This document shows, piece after piece, positions 13,901 to 26,000 of a stretch of DNA of 64,000 bases (the stretch's first letter is position 1; each line of letters starts with the position of its first letter). Under the pieces are notes generated by a model. The model did no database searches, was not told the DNA's origin, and was given only the letters and a program-made list of their open reading frames with translations. Origin of the DNA: Serinus canaria (taxonomy: Eukaryota; Chordata; Aves; Passeriformes; Fringillidae); NCBI RefSeq assembly GCF_022539315.1, contig NC_066321.1, forward strand, positions 7,258,824 to 7,322,823, given 5' to 3'. The translations under genes were made by a program, and so were the position numbers.

Positions 13901-14860
13901 ACAATTTACATGTAAATACTCACACTTTTTGTACAAGACACACATTTCAGACTCCCAATTTCTGGATGCCAGACTATCTCCAAGGAGTAACTTGGTGCAT
14001 ACCAAGATGGGCAAAAACAAAACACAGTAGGTTTGTGGGAGTACCACGTGATTAAAAACCAAACAAAAAGCACACCAGAGTACCACTAACCAGCAGAGTC
14101 CATTTACCAGTAGAGGAATTTCTCCTACCTAACGTGAGTTTGGTGATTAGCAGAATGCAGGAAAAGCATTTTTAGAGGTCCATGAGTAGGTTTAGAGGCA
14201 GCAAGGTGGCTCAGAGGAAGTAAATGTTCAGACTCAATAGATTGTGGGTGGAGAGTGATGAAATTATCTCTAGCAGGATGTTTTCAAAATGTTTTTCACT
14301 AGGTACAGCTTTTTCTAAGACAGAAAATATGGAAACATCTCTTGGGTGTTTTAATGCTGCGAGGTATGTCTGGTCCAAGGGGACAGAATATAAAAATTAT
14401 TTCACTGCTGGAAGAAGGAATAGCTTAGAGAACAGTAAACATGGAAAAGGTTTGATCTTCCAGAGTTTTGGGAATTATTGATAACTACCTGAAGGGGCAG
14501 AACTGGAGATGGAAGGAGAGACTTGCACAACCTTTACCCTATTTAACTCTCCCCTCTCCTTCTTGGCTTAGTCCTTTCCCTGGTCTCCTACAAAAGTGGA
14601 TTTTGGGAGCCTGGGCCAGTTCCTTAAACACTGAATCTCAGCCACGGTTTCTAACACTTCTACATCTCCATTATGATGGCTCTGCACCCTTTGATAGAGG
14701 CACAGCAGCAGCAGTTGAGGTAAACTGACATTTGTTATATAAAAGAAAAAAGATTTTTAGGTGTTTGGAGCAAACCCCACTCTCTTTTCAAACAGCTAAA
14801 AGACTTCTTTTAAAAATGTAACAAATAGTTCATCTTCCTTGGTGTCTCTCTGCTGGCATG
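10940..14860. other. Intergenic DNA without a supportable gene
   Basis: AT-rich, with only short chance open frames. It holds one small perfect palindromic stem-loop (12581-12602) and no clear interspersed element. No RNA-gene signature such as tRNA A/B boxes was recognised. Confidence 0.55.
12581..12602. repeat. Perfect 9-bp stem-loop
   Basis: CCAGACCAG, a 4-nt loop CCTG, then CTGGTCTGG. Short enough to be chance in AT-rich DNA, but GC-rich relative to its surroundings. Confidence 0.85.
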
Positions 14861-14915
14861 CCCACTAAAGGTCCTGGCCCAGCACTGATCTCTCAGTGCT
14901 GGCACCTCTAGTGGG
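14861..14915. repeat. Compact hairpin with a tetraloop
   Basis: The inner stem is 10 perfect pairs (CCAGCACTGA, 14879-14888, with 14893-14902) around a TCTC loop. After an asymmetric bulge, an outer 12-nt arm (14861-14872) pairs with 14904-14915 with one mismatch. The 55-nt fold resembles a short microRNA-precursor-like stem, but there is no evidence of expression. Confidence 0.85.
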
Positions 14916-15023
14916 GACTGATTAAGGAATGGGGGAAGTGAACTGACTGCTCAAGTGGCACAGGTCAGGCAGGGCAGGAGGAATTAGGGAGATTGAAGGG
15001 AATATGAGAGATGAGATGGCAAT

Positions 15024-15149
15024 AATTGCTGCAGGGCCTGGGCTGAAAGCTGTAGCTATTGCTTCCTTAAGAACTGAGGCAGTAGTTCTTAATAGCAACT
15101 GTAGTTCTTAATGGGAGCTACAGCTTTCTGCCCAGGCCCTGAAGCAACT
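15024..15149. repeat. 126-nt inverted repeat with 34-nt arms
   Basis: Arms 15024-15057 and 15116-15149 are reverse complements at 31 of 34 positions. Inside the loop, TTAAGAACT (15067-15075) can pair with AGTTCTTAA at either 15084-15092 or 15103-15111. The second pairing extends the main stem past a bulge; the first makes a nested hairpin. No target-site duplication or transposon end is evident. Confidence 0.92.
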
Positions 15150-15195
15150 GTGCCAACAATTCATTGTCTTGTTTTCACCTCCTAAACAAAAAATG

Positions 15196-15290
15196 GTAAT
15201 CATTCCCATGATTTTAGGAAGGGGAAAACTCAAACCACTGGAAGGTGAAGGAACTTTCCCAAGTATGATTGTCTGTCAGTATTGTGTCTG
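15196..15290 (-). repeat. MIR-like SINE fragment
   Basis: The segment around TGAAGGAACTTTCCCAAG, with an upstream run resembling CCATTTTA-GA-GGGAAACT, looks like the reverse complement of the MIR 3' half. It is strongly diverged and short, so the call is tentative. Confidence 0.4.
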
Positions 15291-15299
15291 CTCACAACA

Positions 15300-18200
15300 C
15301 TCAAAGCAGCACATAAAAGACTGGTCCTTGGAATAGGTCAAATTCAGAAGGACACAATGGAATTGACTGTGGGAGTCTAGAGTTTCTCTAAGAGTTCATT
15401 CTGTTTTGAGTTTACACCCAGCAACCTTTACCTTGAAACTATCATCCTCTCCTGAAAAGCCAAACTAAGCAAGAAGCACTGTGTTTTCTAAACATATAAC
15501 AAAATATTGTTATGTGGAACAAGCAGCTTTGTTAAAGAGTTCTCTTGAAGATCCACTTCAAGGCCAGCAAACACTTTAGATTTAAATAGTCTGGTATGTG
15601 AGGAGAAATTCACAAAACCAGGATTCTCAACTCCTCTGTACTTGTGCCTCTTTGCTGTACTGCTAGGGTGACTCTGCTGCCAATTTTTCAAACAATTTAG
15701 AATTGAACTGTCTTTTTTTAAACCTGTGAGAGGAGAAGGGGGGAAAAAAAGGGGAAAAATGAAGAATTTATAAAGGGAGACATAAATGTGTCAGTTTTAG
15801 AAATCATCTGCAAAGGGAGGAGGGAGGTTGGCAAGTATAATGGCAGACCAGAGCCAGAAAACAGAGATACATCATTAAAAGCATTAACTAAGTGTTTTGA
15901 GGAATTACTTTGTCTGGGTGCCAATATGACATTACTATTATTTCATGACAGACTTGATGTGTCACCAAACCTTTATATCATTTAGACCCCTAAAAGCAAA
16001 ATAGTGGTTTTTTTAAATAATTAAACACTTCAGTTTTTGGGTGTTTTGAAACTTTTAATCCATGACAATCTGAAGGTGATTCATCCACTATTCACAGAGC
16101 AGTTGAGACTCTCACAAAATTGCTCTGTCTTGAAGCTTTAACAAGAACTCACCATTTTACCCTACCCTTGAGTACAAAAGGAGCAGACAAGGACAGGAAT
16201 AATTTCAGCTCGGGCTGACTCCTTTTGCAAGAGCTCAGGTACACCTCATTTACTGGAAATCCATTATGCATCTAATTCCAAGGGGCTGCTCATTCCCTTC
16301 CATGGCTCTCCATCAGCTCCTGACAGATCATCCCTTTGTTCTTTTCTTCTCTAGGTTAGGCTGCTCCTGATTGCCGCCCTTTGCATCTCAGAGAGGACAC
16401 TGGCTCAGTCCATCACCATTTCCTTGAGAAAAATATTTCAGTGAGACTCTGTTTTACCCTTGGAACACATTTTCCAGGAGCTTCTCTTCCTACACTTGAA
16501 ACTCACTATGGCCAACACATTCCTGTAGGAAGAGTAATGAATCCAACTCCATTTTTAAGCACTGGAGAAAACATCACATGCAAAAAGAGTGACAGATGGA
16601 GCTGTATCAGCTTTTATCCAACAGTGAAAGGGGAGGTAGAAGTCAGTCTCAGCACTTTTGTCAAAATGTGTTTTTAACAAAAGACATGTGTTAAATTACT
16701 AACACATATCCATAATATTTTAAATATTTATACTATGAACTAATGACATGCTCTCTCTTCTGTACATTCCTTTGTGAGGAGGGAAACAAACACAAAGGCA
16801 AGGAGGACTTGGGGAGAGGTATGCTTGAGACCCAGTTCCATCCATCATGGTCCTTACTTCAGATTTCCTCTTTATTTCCCCTTGCTCTAAGACCACCACA
16901 TGTCCCATGGTCAGAAACCTCTCATGGGTTCACTTTCCTGTTTGCCTGCAACATCACAGCCACAAAAGCCATCTGCTTATAACTAAACTTTTTTTCCTTC
17001 CAAAAGGATTAAAAAAAAAAAAGAGTAGATCTGCTGGCAGATGAGCTTCTTTCTAAGTGGGAACACTATTACAGATAGACAGAATGTTCCTTTATGTTTA
17101 TGCAGCTTCTCTAGTGCTGTGTAAATGCACACTCTGCAGTGTAATCATGAGTTTTCTATCACCATTGGCAGCAGGACCCCAGCAGCTAAATCAAAGAAGC
17201 CTAGAAAATGCCCCACCACTGGAAGATTCCCACAAAGAAAAGCCCATTAAGATAATTAAGGAATCTTTATGATATGAAGATTTTCATCTCCCAGCAAATT
17301 ATAACACATTAGGTAACACTACCAAAATAAGTCCTGAAAGCTTGCAAAGCCACAAACTAGAATTGGCTTTTCTTTCACATGATCTTGAAGTAGTGGCTGA
17401 GGGCAAGAGGAGGGGAAAGTCAGGGAGAAAGAGGAGGAAGAGCTCACATTGAGGTAGTAAACTGTTGTTTCTTTGGAAACCTTAAGTTTTGTCCAAGTTT
17501 TTGAAAATCAATATAAATGGAATATACTTGGGTTGCAGATAGAAATAAAACCCAAGAATGTCTCCCACATGCATACTGTTGATAGAAAAAGAAGTCTGAA
17601 AATGAGGTTTAAATCATCCTTCTCAGAAGCTTTAAACCTCACCTTGCAGCAAGTGACACTGAGCTTCTGGCAAGTGGCAGTTTCATGTATGAAATGTGTC
17701 TCCTAAAACTGAAGAGCATACAGAGTAGAACAAGATAATGTGTCAACAAATTACATCCTAAAGACTGAAAGCAATCCAAAGAGCCCGACTGATTCCTTTG
17801 TATACAGAGAAGTACCGGGTGTAAGGATATCACAGAGGACAGTTTAGATCTTAACAGCCTAACAGAATAACAATACATCGATTCACACTGTGGATAAGGA
17901 AAAACAAACTAACAAATACCCACAAACAACAGAAAAACCAAACCACAAAACAAGTTCTGACCCCCATATCTCTATGGAAGCCTCTACTGCAAAACCTACT
18001 CGCTGTGGTTCTGTCACCACCTGCCCCAGCCATTTATGCAGCCAGCTGTCCCCTCTGCACAACTCAAGTACTGACCGAGCCCAAGGAAGTGATGCATTTT
18101 AGGGTTTTATGGTTTTGTGGCAGAACCTGCCAAAAATTATTCCACATTTTACTTCATCTCTGCTACTTAAAAGGGAGTAATCACACAATGGCTGGGGTTC

Positions 18201-18660
18201 CATCAGTTAGGACACTAGAAAAAGAAAGGGATTGTTATTGCCAACTTGCTTTTGAAAGTATCTAGAAACTTGCTAAGTAAAGTTGCTTCAAATTCTTCAT
18301 TTAAGCTCCAGAATTCCTGTTGCTTGTCAGGGAATATGAAGTGAACTCCTTAATTAGTTAGTGGCAAAGCAAGTATCCCCTTGTTTTACTGTAAAAAGCT
18401 GCTTCTTGCTATCGCTGTGCAGTAAAATTTAGGATCTCGGTAAAAAAGAATTCAGCTGTAGTTAATCAAGAAAACTCAGAAAAGCCTATGGTGGAATTTT
18501 TTTTTTTCTTTTTGATGAAGTATTTAGGTAAACGCCTATCATCCCCGAGGTTTTAATTATTAAAGACGCTGAAAGTTCAGCTGCTAGAAGAAAGGTCAAT
18601 GTCTAGCCCTGGCTAACTGCGGGAATCGGAGATGATAAACAGGTAAATTAATTATCTTTT
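15300..18660. other. Intergenic DNA without a supportable gene
   Basis: AT-rich with scattered short open frames. A run of A at 17010-17023 and minor simple repeats are the only features noted. Confidence 0.55.
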
Positions 18661-18669
18661 CAGCACTTA

Positions 18670-19010
18670 CACAATAATCGCTGAGCCGGAGCCGCGGGAT
18701 GGGCACGGCCGGAGCTCCCCCTGCTGCTCGCAGGCTGTGCGCGCTTTGCCATTCAGGGGCTCGCCGATAAAAATCACCCCCAAAATCGGTGTTTGACCGT
18801 GGAAATTACCTGACTGTGGTGATTTAACCCCGGCGAACAGCCCAGCCCCAGAGCGACACCAGGGAAGGGTAAAAGCGAGAAGTTCCGTGGGCTGGGATAA
18901 AGGCAGGTAAGCGGGAAAGCCAGGTGTGTCCGCAGGCACAAACCGAGGGTGAATTCCCTGCTCCCAGGGCCGGGCAGGCGTTCAGCCATCCCCGGGAGAG
19001 CAGGGCCCTG
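18670..19010. promoter_or_regulatory. Small orphan CpG-rich patch, possible promoter of an unannotated transcript
   Basis: A sharp local rise in GC and CpG inside AT-rich DNA, far from the SLC35F5 and ACTR3 promoters. It holds a consensus donor on the minus strand (GTAAGTGCT, reading down from 18669) and one on the plus strand (GGCAG followed by GTAAGC, around 18,906). This arrangement suits a bidirectional noncoding promoter. No protein start with family resemblance was found. Confidence 0.4.
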
Positions 19011-19174
19011 CCAGGGCAATGGGCACTTGGGAGGATAGCCACCATCACTCCCAATGTCCTTGTCCTCTCTTCTTCCTTCCCACCATTCCCGGGAGAGCAG
19101 GGCCCTCCCTGCCAGGGCAATGGGCACTTGGGAGGACAGCCACCATCACTCCCAATGTCACCTCTTCTTCCTAC
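18986..19174. repeat. 97-bp tandem duplication
   Basis: Copy 1 is 18986-19082 and copy 2 is 19083-19174. They are nearly identical, the second with a CCCT insertion and a deletion near its end. The low divergence implies a recent event. It joins the CpG-rich patch to the LTR-like block. Confidence 0.93.
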
Positions 19175-19177
19175 AGA

Positions 19178-19562
19178 TGGGCTTAACAGCTAGGCTGCAA
19201 GCCAGAGTTAGCAGAAGAAATTGATAAAATATGAGTTTATCTATAACAAAGAAGAAAGCAAAGCCATTAGCAAGGAAACTGATAAAATAAACAGAAGATA
19301 CGTGCCTTAGTGAGTAGTAGTGTACATGCCTTAATTTGTTGTAAATTCTGACCAATTAATTATTGATGTTAATTACTTTATACTAATAAAACACAAGAAG
19401 CTATTGCTTTGTCCAATGAATATAATGAGCTGTTTTGATGTAACTAATAATGTTAAATCATCCTCTGTTAAGGGGATAAAACTTAAGAACAATTTGTAAT
19501 AATGAAGCTGCTGTTGTTGTCTCTACACAAGTGGGTGTGTATGTCGTGTATCCCTCCCAACA
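19178..19562 (+). mobile_element. Solo-LTR-like block (endogenous retrovirus)
   Basis: About 385 nt starting TG and ending CA, with a TATA-like GGGGATAAAAC (19472-19482) followed by an AATAATGAA stretch and a GT-rich tail before CCCAACA. This order (U3, TATA, poly(A) region, GT-rich U5) is LTR-like and resembles songbird ERV LTRs as remembered. No flanking duplication is clear and no retroviral genes adjoin it. Confidence 0.45.
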
Positions 19563-20028
19563 GTGACACTTCCACCCCCACTGTAGGTACTGAGCACGCT
19601 GTCCATGTCTGGAATGTACCCTGGTCAGCCCTGGTCCCCCATTTGGGCCGTGTCCCCTCCCGTGCACCCCAAACTCCTCCCAGAGTGGCAGCAGGAAAAG
19701 CAGCAAGGCCTTGGCTCTGTGCAAGCCCCACTTAGCAGCAGCAGCACAGAAATATCTCTGCATTATCAGCCCCTGCTCAGCACAGACCCAAACCAGCCAT
19801 GGGGAAGAAAATCAACCTTGCCCCAGCCAAAACCTGCACTCACACCAAGGTGACACCAAATTACAGCCTTCCACATCCTGGCTGACTCCAGGTAACACGA
19901 GATATCCCAACACTCACTTTTAACCCCAGCCCTGGTGACCATTTTTTTCTTCACTGATGATATAAAACACATTAAGCAGTAACCCCAACCAAATACCAAT
20001 TCCTGTTAAGAAAATAAGATTTATAATC

Positions 20029-20034
20029 TTTATT
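20029..20034 (-). terminator. SLC35F5: Candidate distal poly(A) signal for SLC35F5
   Basis: AATAAA on the minus strand, followed about 31 nt downstream by a GT-rich stretch (19,979-19,998, reading GGTATTTGGTTGGGGTTACT on the minus strand). This is the standard signal plus downstream element. It lies about 8.6 kb past the stop codon. The AATAAA at 28637-28632 is too close to the stop, and the one at 26747-26742 has no GT-rich element after it. Confidence 0.4.
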
Positions 20035-23000
20035 GTTTACTTACATATAATAAATATAATACAGAACAAAAACATCACACCCATTGATTGTATTACACAG
20101 GCTGTTAATCAGAATACATTACATTTTCTTTTCATTAGCCCTTTTATAGGGTTTTGGTACTGGATATCAAGAATTTCAATTTATAAACCTTTTAACATAA
20201 AAACAATCTTCCAATTTCCACCTTCATGCATGTTTCAAATATTCATATATATATACTGTTTTTGTTAAAAATATATAAGCACTGTTCAGTATTTGCAATA
20301 TAGGACTTCAATTTCCATTCATTAGATCTCTACTAATATAGAGAATTTCAAAATAATTAATAGCTTAAATCTGATTTTAATTAAAAATACTTATTCTATA
20401 TTTTTTTATTTAACTGACCTCCCTTCAGAAAATGAAGTGACAGGACAAAGACACCCTAGGCAAAAGCCAGTGTTCACTTTCAGAGAACAAAGGGTAAAAG
20501 CTCTGGTTCTTGCTTCAGCTGCATTATCCTGGAATAATGGAGACACAATTTGGTATAAAAAGGGCAGGAGGAAACCAGATTTTCTAAAGAGATATGCATC
20601 TCCATTTCAGATTTACCACTGCCGTCCTGCTGTTTTCTTGGCTTAAAAATCACTGCATCAAACCCTGATATATGTTTTTCTCTGCATGAATATCCTTGCT
20701 ATTAAATGGAAATTAGATTAAAATGCTACATTTCTTTTTTATCAAAAATAGATCAAGGTTTAACACACTCTGAAATCAGGTTTTCAAGTGCAAATGCAAT
20801 ACACATCAGCAATTCAGGTTCTGCTTTCACCAAGGAAAATGGTTAAAAGATGATGCATAAAGATGTTTCATAGAGGATACTTGGATATCTGGAACTTGCT
20901 GTGCTCCCAGAACATCTGAATTATCAGCAAACCATACAGACTTCAGGGGGGAAAAAAAAAAGTTTTCTTCAGATGAAAGCTCCTCAGTTAAAGCAGCTTC
21001 CCCTTTAAAAGTGTAACTGAGAATTCCCTGAAAGTCAGTACAAAATACAACACCAGAACAACCATCAAAACTGCGACTGGTTTTATGCATCTTTTAATGC
21101 ACTCAGGTTTCAGATCTCAAGGATTCAAAACCAATTTTGTTTTATTAATATCTACTCCAAAGAAACCTTACACGAATTTTAAATCAATACAAACGCCCCT
21201 TCAGCTCTACAATGCTGATGTTGTACCTCATACTTAGTACGTTTCTCTAATTCCATTCAGGTAATGTCATCTCCACACCTGGCTGTACTTTCCATGAAGC
21301 CTTGTGCAAACAGCCTCTCAAGAGTGCCAATTCACAGAGCATTCCTTTGTAACTGCATTGGATGGACTTCAAAAACACCAAACCACAAACAAAAAGTACC
21401 TCCTAAGTCTCCAATTATAATTTTTTCCTATGATTTTTTTTTAAACAATCACAGGGCTTAAATTAAGCCTTCAGCTTCAATATGAAATGATTATTTAAAA
21501 TACCCAACCAGAGATCAATCCAATAAACTACAGCCTATGTGGAATTGGGCTATGCAAGAAATTAGCCCAATGATTTTACAGCATATGCTTTCTACTCTCC
21601 TACTAATGTTCTTGATTTTCAATTAACATTTCTGTTTTACATTTTTTTTTTGGCTTTTTTCCTTCTTCTGCAATAGGAAAGTGACTGGTTGGAAGGGTTC
21701 TGCTGTTCCCTTAGCTAGAGGAAAAAGTAGATTCTAAAATATTTTAGAAATTACTCATTCTGGCAGTGGAACTAACTTAGTTGGTGTGCAAGAGGTCAGA
21801 TATAAGCAGAAGAGAAGCATCACCTGTGACACAGACAAGGAAGACTTGTGGACTGCCCACATCAGTAACACAAGGACTTGTATCATTGATAAAAATACAA
21901 TCATTTGCATATAATAAAATTAGTTCTGTGCTAAATGGCTAATGCCTCTCAGCTTGATAAGTATGGGGGTTTGATTGGTTTCGTTTGATTGGGTTTCTTA
22001 AAAAAAAAAGTGGGTTAAAAAAAAATCAGTAACATATATGAAGAACTATGGAATAAACAGCCCTGAATTTTTATTTCTGAGGCCATTTCAGTATCAAGAC
22101 ATATTTCTTATGTGGAACATAAAGAAAATTTGTGAACTTTCCCTGAAAAAACCTTCAGAAGTATTAAAAGAAAGGGAATATTGGATGCAACTTCATAAAT
22201 TGAGATGCAGTCAAAGGACTCTGAACTTGTAGAACTAAACAGCTGCTTTCTACAAAAATCCCCAGAGAAAAGCACTTTATGCTTTTTAAAAGTAGGAAGT
22301 GAAAGCCAGATGGAATTCTGGATGCACTCCACATCATGACAGGCATATCCAGAAAAAGTCTGGTTACCTACTAACACCAGATGTAATGACAGGAGTGAGA
22401 ACACAGATCTCTAAGTAGTCACATCACATGTCAGATTTACGTTTTATGTCAGATTTCTAACACCACAGAGGACTAGGGCAGTCAAAATACAATTACACTG
22501 GCTTTACCTAGAGAGGAAATTCACTTTGCAATGAATGCAACAGGGCATGGAAATGGAAATGTCAAAGCAGAAATCATCAAGAGGAAGCTGATGACTATGA
22601 TCACGTGTTCTCACTATGGACAAAAGAACTATACAACAAAGTGCAGGGCTTAATATTTCTCATGCTGCTGATTTTAAACAGAACTTAGCAAGACAAATTC
22701 ACCTTCTAAGTAATTAAGCTGCATACTGGCTATGTAGAAATATCTTTTGTGAACAGTAACAGTAGTGTGTTTACAATCTTTACCAGCACTAAAATCCCTC
22801 CTTTATATTACTGAGGTCTTAAAGCAAACCACTCCAAATACATGCTGCAGACAGAAATACTGCAAAGGCATAAAGGTCAACCTAACTGCAGAGTTCTTTT
22901 CAATAAAGTTTTACTTTATTAATGCTGTCTATGACTCTTGTGGGCTTTGGATCAGATCCCATTCTAGCCAAAGTAACTTTACTGGAAAAACAAACAAAAA

Positions 23001-26000
23001 ATCCCCCAAAGTGATGTGACTTTTTAAAAATTTAATGATATAAATTAATATATTTATGTTAGAGATTTATACTGATCTGTCCGAGAATCAGATTACGTAT
23101 TATTACAGCACTGCCTAACCCTGAAAGTTAATGTCACTGTCAAGCTAGAAGTGCAGCTTCAAAATCAGCAGAGTAACTATTCATTTCTATGGCAAAGAGG
23201 ACAATTAAATAGAAAACCACATACATTTCATCTCCTTAGAATGGATATTTCTCCAAAAAGTAACAAAGTGTTGGGCAGAGTAAATTTTATTGACATCTTT
23301 AAATGTTCTTAACATTCTCATCGTGATTTACCTGACAAGCCTAAGGAAACTCAACATGGAAGTTACATGATGTGAAATGTTTGAGTGAAACCTGGAAATG
23401 TTTGTAGTGATTTGAAAAGCAGGAATTAGTTATTGGCTCTCACAACATATGGTATCATCCATATTTCCCTGAGAAATCATGCCCTGAAATGATCATGTAA
23501 AACAAAACACAAAATTAATGAAATTGTGGATTAGACACGGAAAAATGCAGAACAACAGTTTATGAATCACATAAATGCTACTTGAGTTATAACTATTAAA
23601 TCACAGGCACTATATGTGACAGCCAGAACAGAAATTGTAACTAACTTAAAACTTACAGCAAGTAAAGGAAACTGATTCAAAGTACCATCCTACAGTTACC
23701 ATATAACCCAACACTGTGATATTAACATCAGTTTGTTTCTTGATTTTTGAGCACGCCAGTTCCTCACTTCATTTAAACTCTGCCTTTCCGAGGTCTATTT
23801 CCATATGAAATTCAAAGTGTGTCCATAAACTCAGCCTATCCCCAAAATTTAACTGGTTTTCCCTGTCCTCTGATAGTTCAGTTTAGCTGAGTAACAATTT
23901 CCCTAAGATAGGAGGACCTTCAGTAGGGAATAGCAAAGACAACATTCAACATTAGGAGAAATGGAACCAAGAATTACAAAGAAATCGTTTTGCCACCGTA
24001 TTTAAAGCCATCACAGCTGTGAATAGCAGTACCTAGGCAGGAGTATTGTGAAGGAATGACAAAATACAGCAGCACACACCAAGAAAAGCAATTTGCAAGC
24101 CCTCCTGTTTTTGTTAGTACATTTCAAGGAGGTCTGCCATGAATAGTCCAAGAATCACCGGCAGTTCCCTGCAGGGTTGAACAACAGCTCTGCTTCACAG
24201 GGACACCCAGGCTGTGCGTCAGCCTCCAGCTTCTGAGTCTGTGTGCAGTCCCTGCAGCCAGCCAGCCCAGTCCTGTCCTACAGCCCCTACAGGCATTCCC
24301 AGAAGCCAAGGAGCAGGATGCAGTGAAGACTGGGAAAGCCAAAGAGCAAGCCCTCAGTGCCTTCAGGAGCACTCAAGAGCCCCAGACTTTGTTACACAGG
24401 TGGCATTTCCATCCCTTGCTGAACCAGCACTACATCTGCAGCAGCCCCTTGTAATGAACATGTTTTCAGTATGACAAAACCAACACAAAGTGGCCAGAAA
24501 AACTGAAATCCTTTTCTGCCTTTGAAGTGGAAAGCACTGCTTATCAAACTAGGCAAGACTCACCAAAACCGTAAAAGCAAAGGCATGCTCTGTAGCTTTT
24601 GGCAAATTATCATAATTTCCTTCATATATAAAAACCAAACAGCCCCAAAACCTCAAGTGCACACACAGAAGAAATTGTTGGTTTTCTCAAAGGATTACAG
24701 GAATGAGTTCAACTGTTTGACAGAGCAACACATAGTATTCATTCCCCATTTTGCAGGCCTGGGAAATCACTGTTCCTTAACCATTGGGTGACAATCAAAG
24801 AAATGCTTGACATTTTTTTTCTAAAGCATATGTGGTTCCTACAAGAAGTAAGTCAGAATGAAGCCATTCCCAAATTGAAACAGTAAGAGCAATGACAATA
24901 TACCCTACCACACAGAGGTAAAGTATTCATGAGAAAGCTCCTTCACATTCCAGTTGTGTCACAGGGAAGAAAAACCCAGCACGTCTCCACTGCATCAGAG
25001 GTACCTGAGAATCAAAGCTAAATCTCTTGTGCATTTACCAAGCATCCATTACAGAGCTATGCAATTTACATTTCAAATCAGACATTTATATTTATAAAAT
25101 ATCATTGTACTAAAAATCACAAGGTTTTGTAGAAAAAACTCCATCACATTCTATTAAATGCAGGAACAATGTTGCATGTCATAGCTTCTGTAATTAAAAG
25201 TGTAACACATTTCCTGTAACTACAGGGGCACTGTTTAAAAATCCTTTCAGCAAGGACAGTTTGTTTTGTTCCTACTATTTAAAGAATTGTAATTTAATGC
25301 AAAAACACAGCTTAAGCTACCTAGTGCCATGACATAAAAATATTTCATATCTTACTAAAAAAAAGCCAAAAACCTAAACACATTTTTGTGAAAAACATTT
25401 GGAAAGCCCTGACTTTGAATGTACTGAATGCTCTTCAACATTCCTGGGGTCAGAGACAGAAGAATATTCTCTTAGCACTTCTTTTCTTAACCTCTAAAAC
25501 TAATGAATAATGAAAATTAACAGTCATATACATGGGAGGCTATGATGATCTTCGACTTTAAGCCATGAACATAAGGGCAAATATAAATAGCAACTGCATA
25601 TCTGACATTACAGATCCAGTCCTGTTTGCATGACCAATTGCAAAAAACAGTCATAGAAAATTTTGCTACAAATACTGTCATTGCCCATCTGAAAGCAAAC
25701 TCGGTTTTCCCAGGCTTAATGCACAGATGCCACAAGTCCCAACTGATTCAAATTTGGAGTTAATGCTTGGTATCAAATATTCTGCAGCATCTCGTTGAAA
25801 CATTTCATTAATTGAAAAGAGACTCTTTTTTTTATGGTGAGTAGGCATTAACAATACTTCTTGAAAAAATGTTAAAGCAAACATCCTCTAAATTTGTCAT
25901 AATTTTGAAGGACAAATCCAAAACCTAAGGAAACTCCACTGATCAAAAAATGCCTGAAAATTCGACCAAAATAAAATTAGTTCAACATACTGTATTTGAG

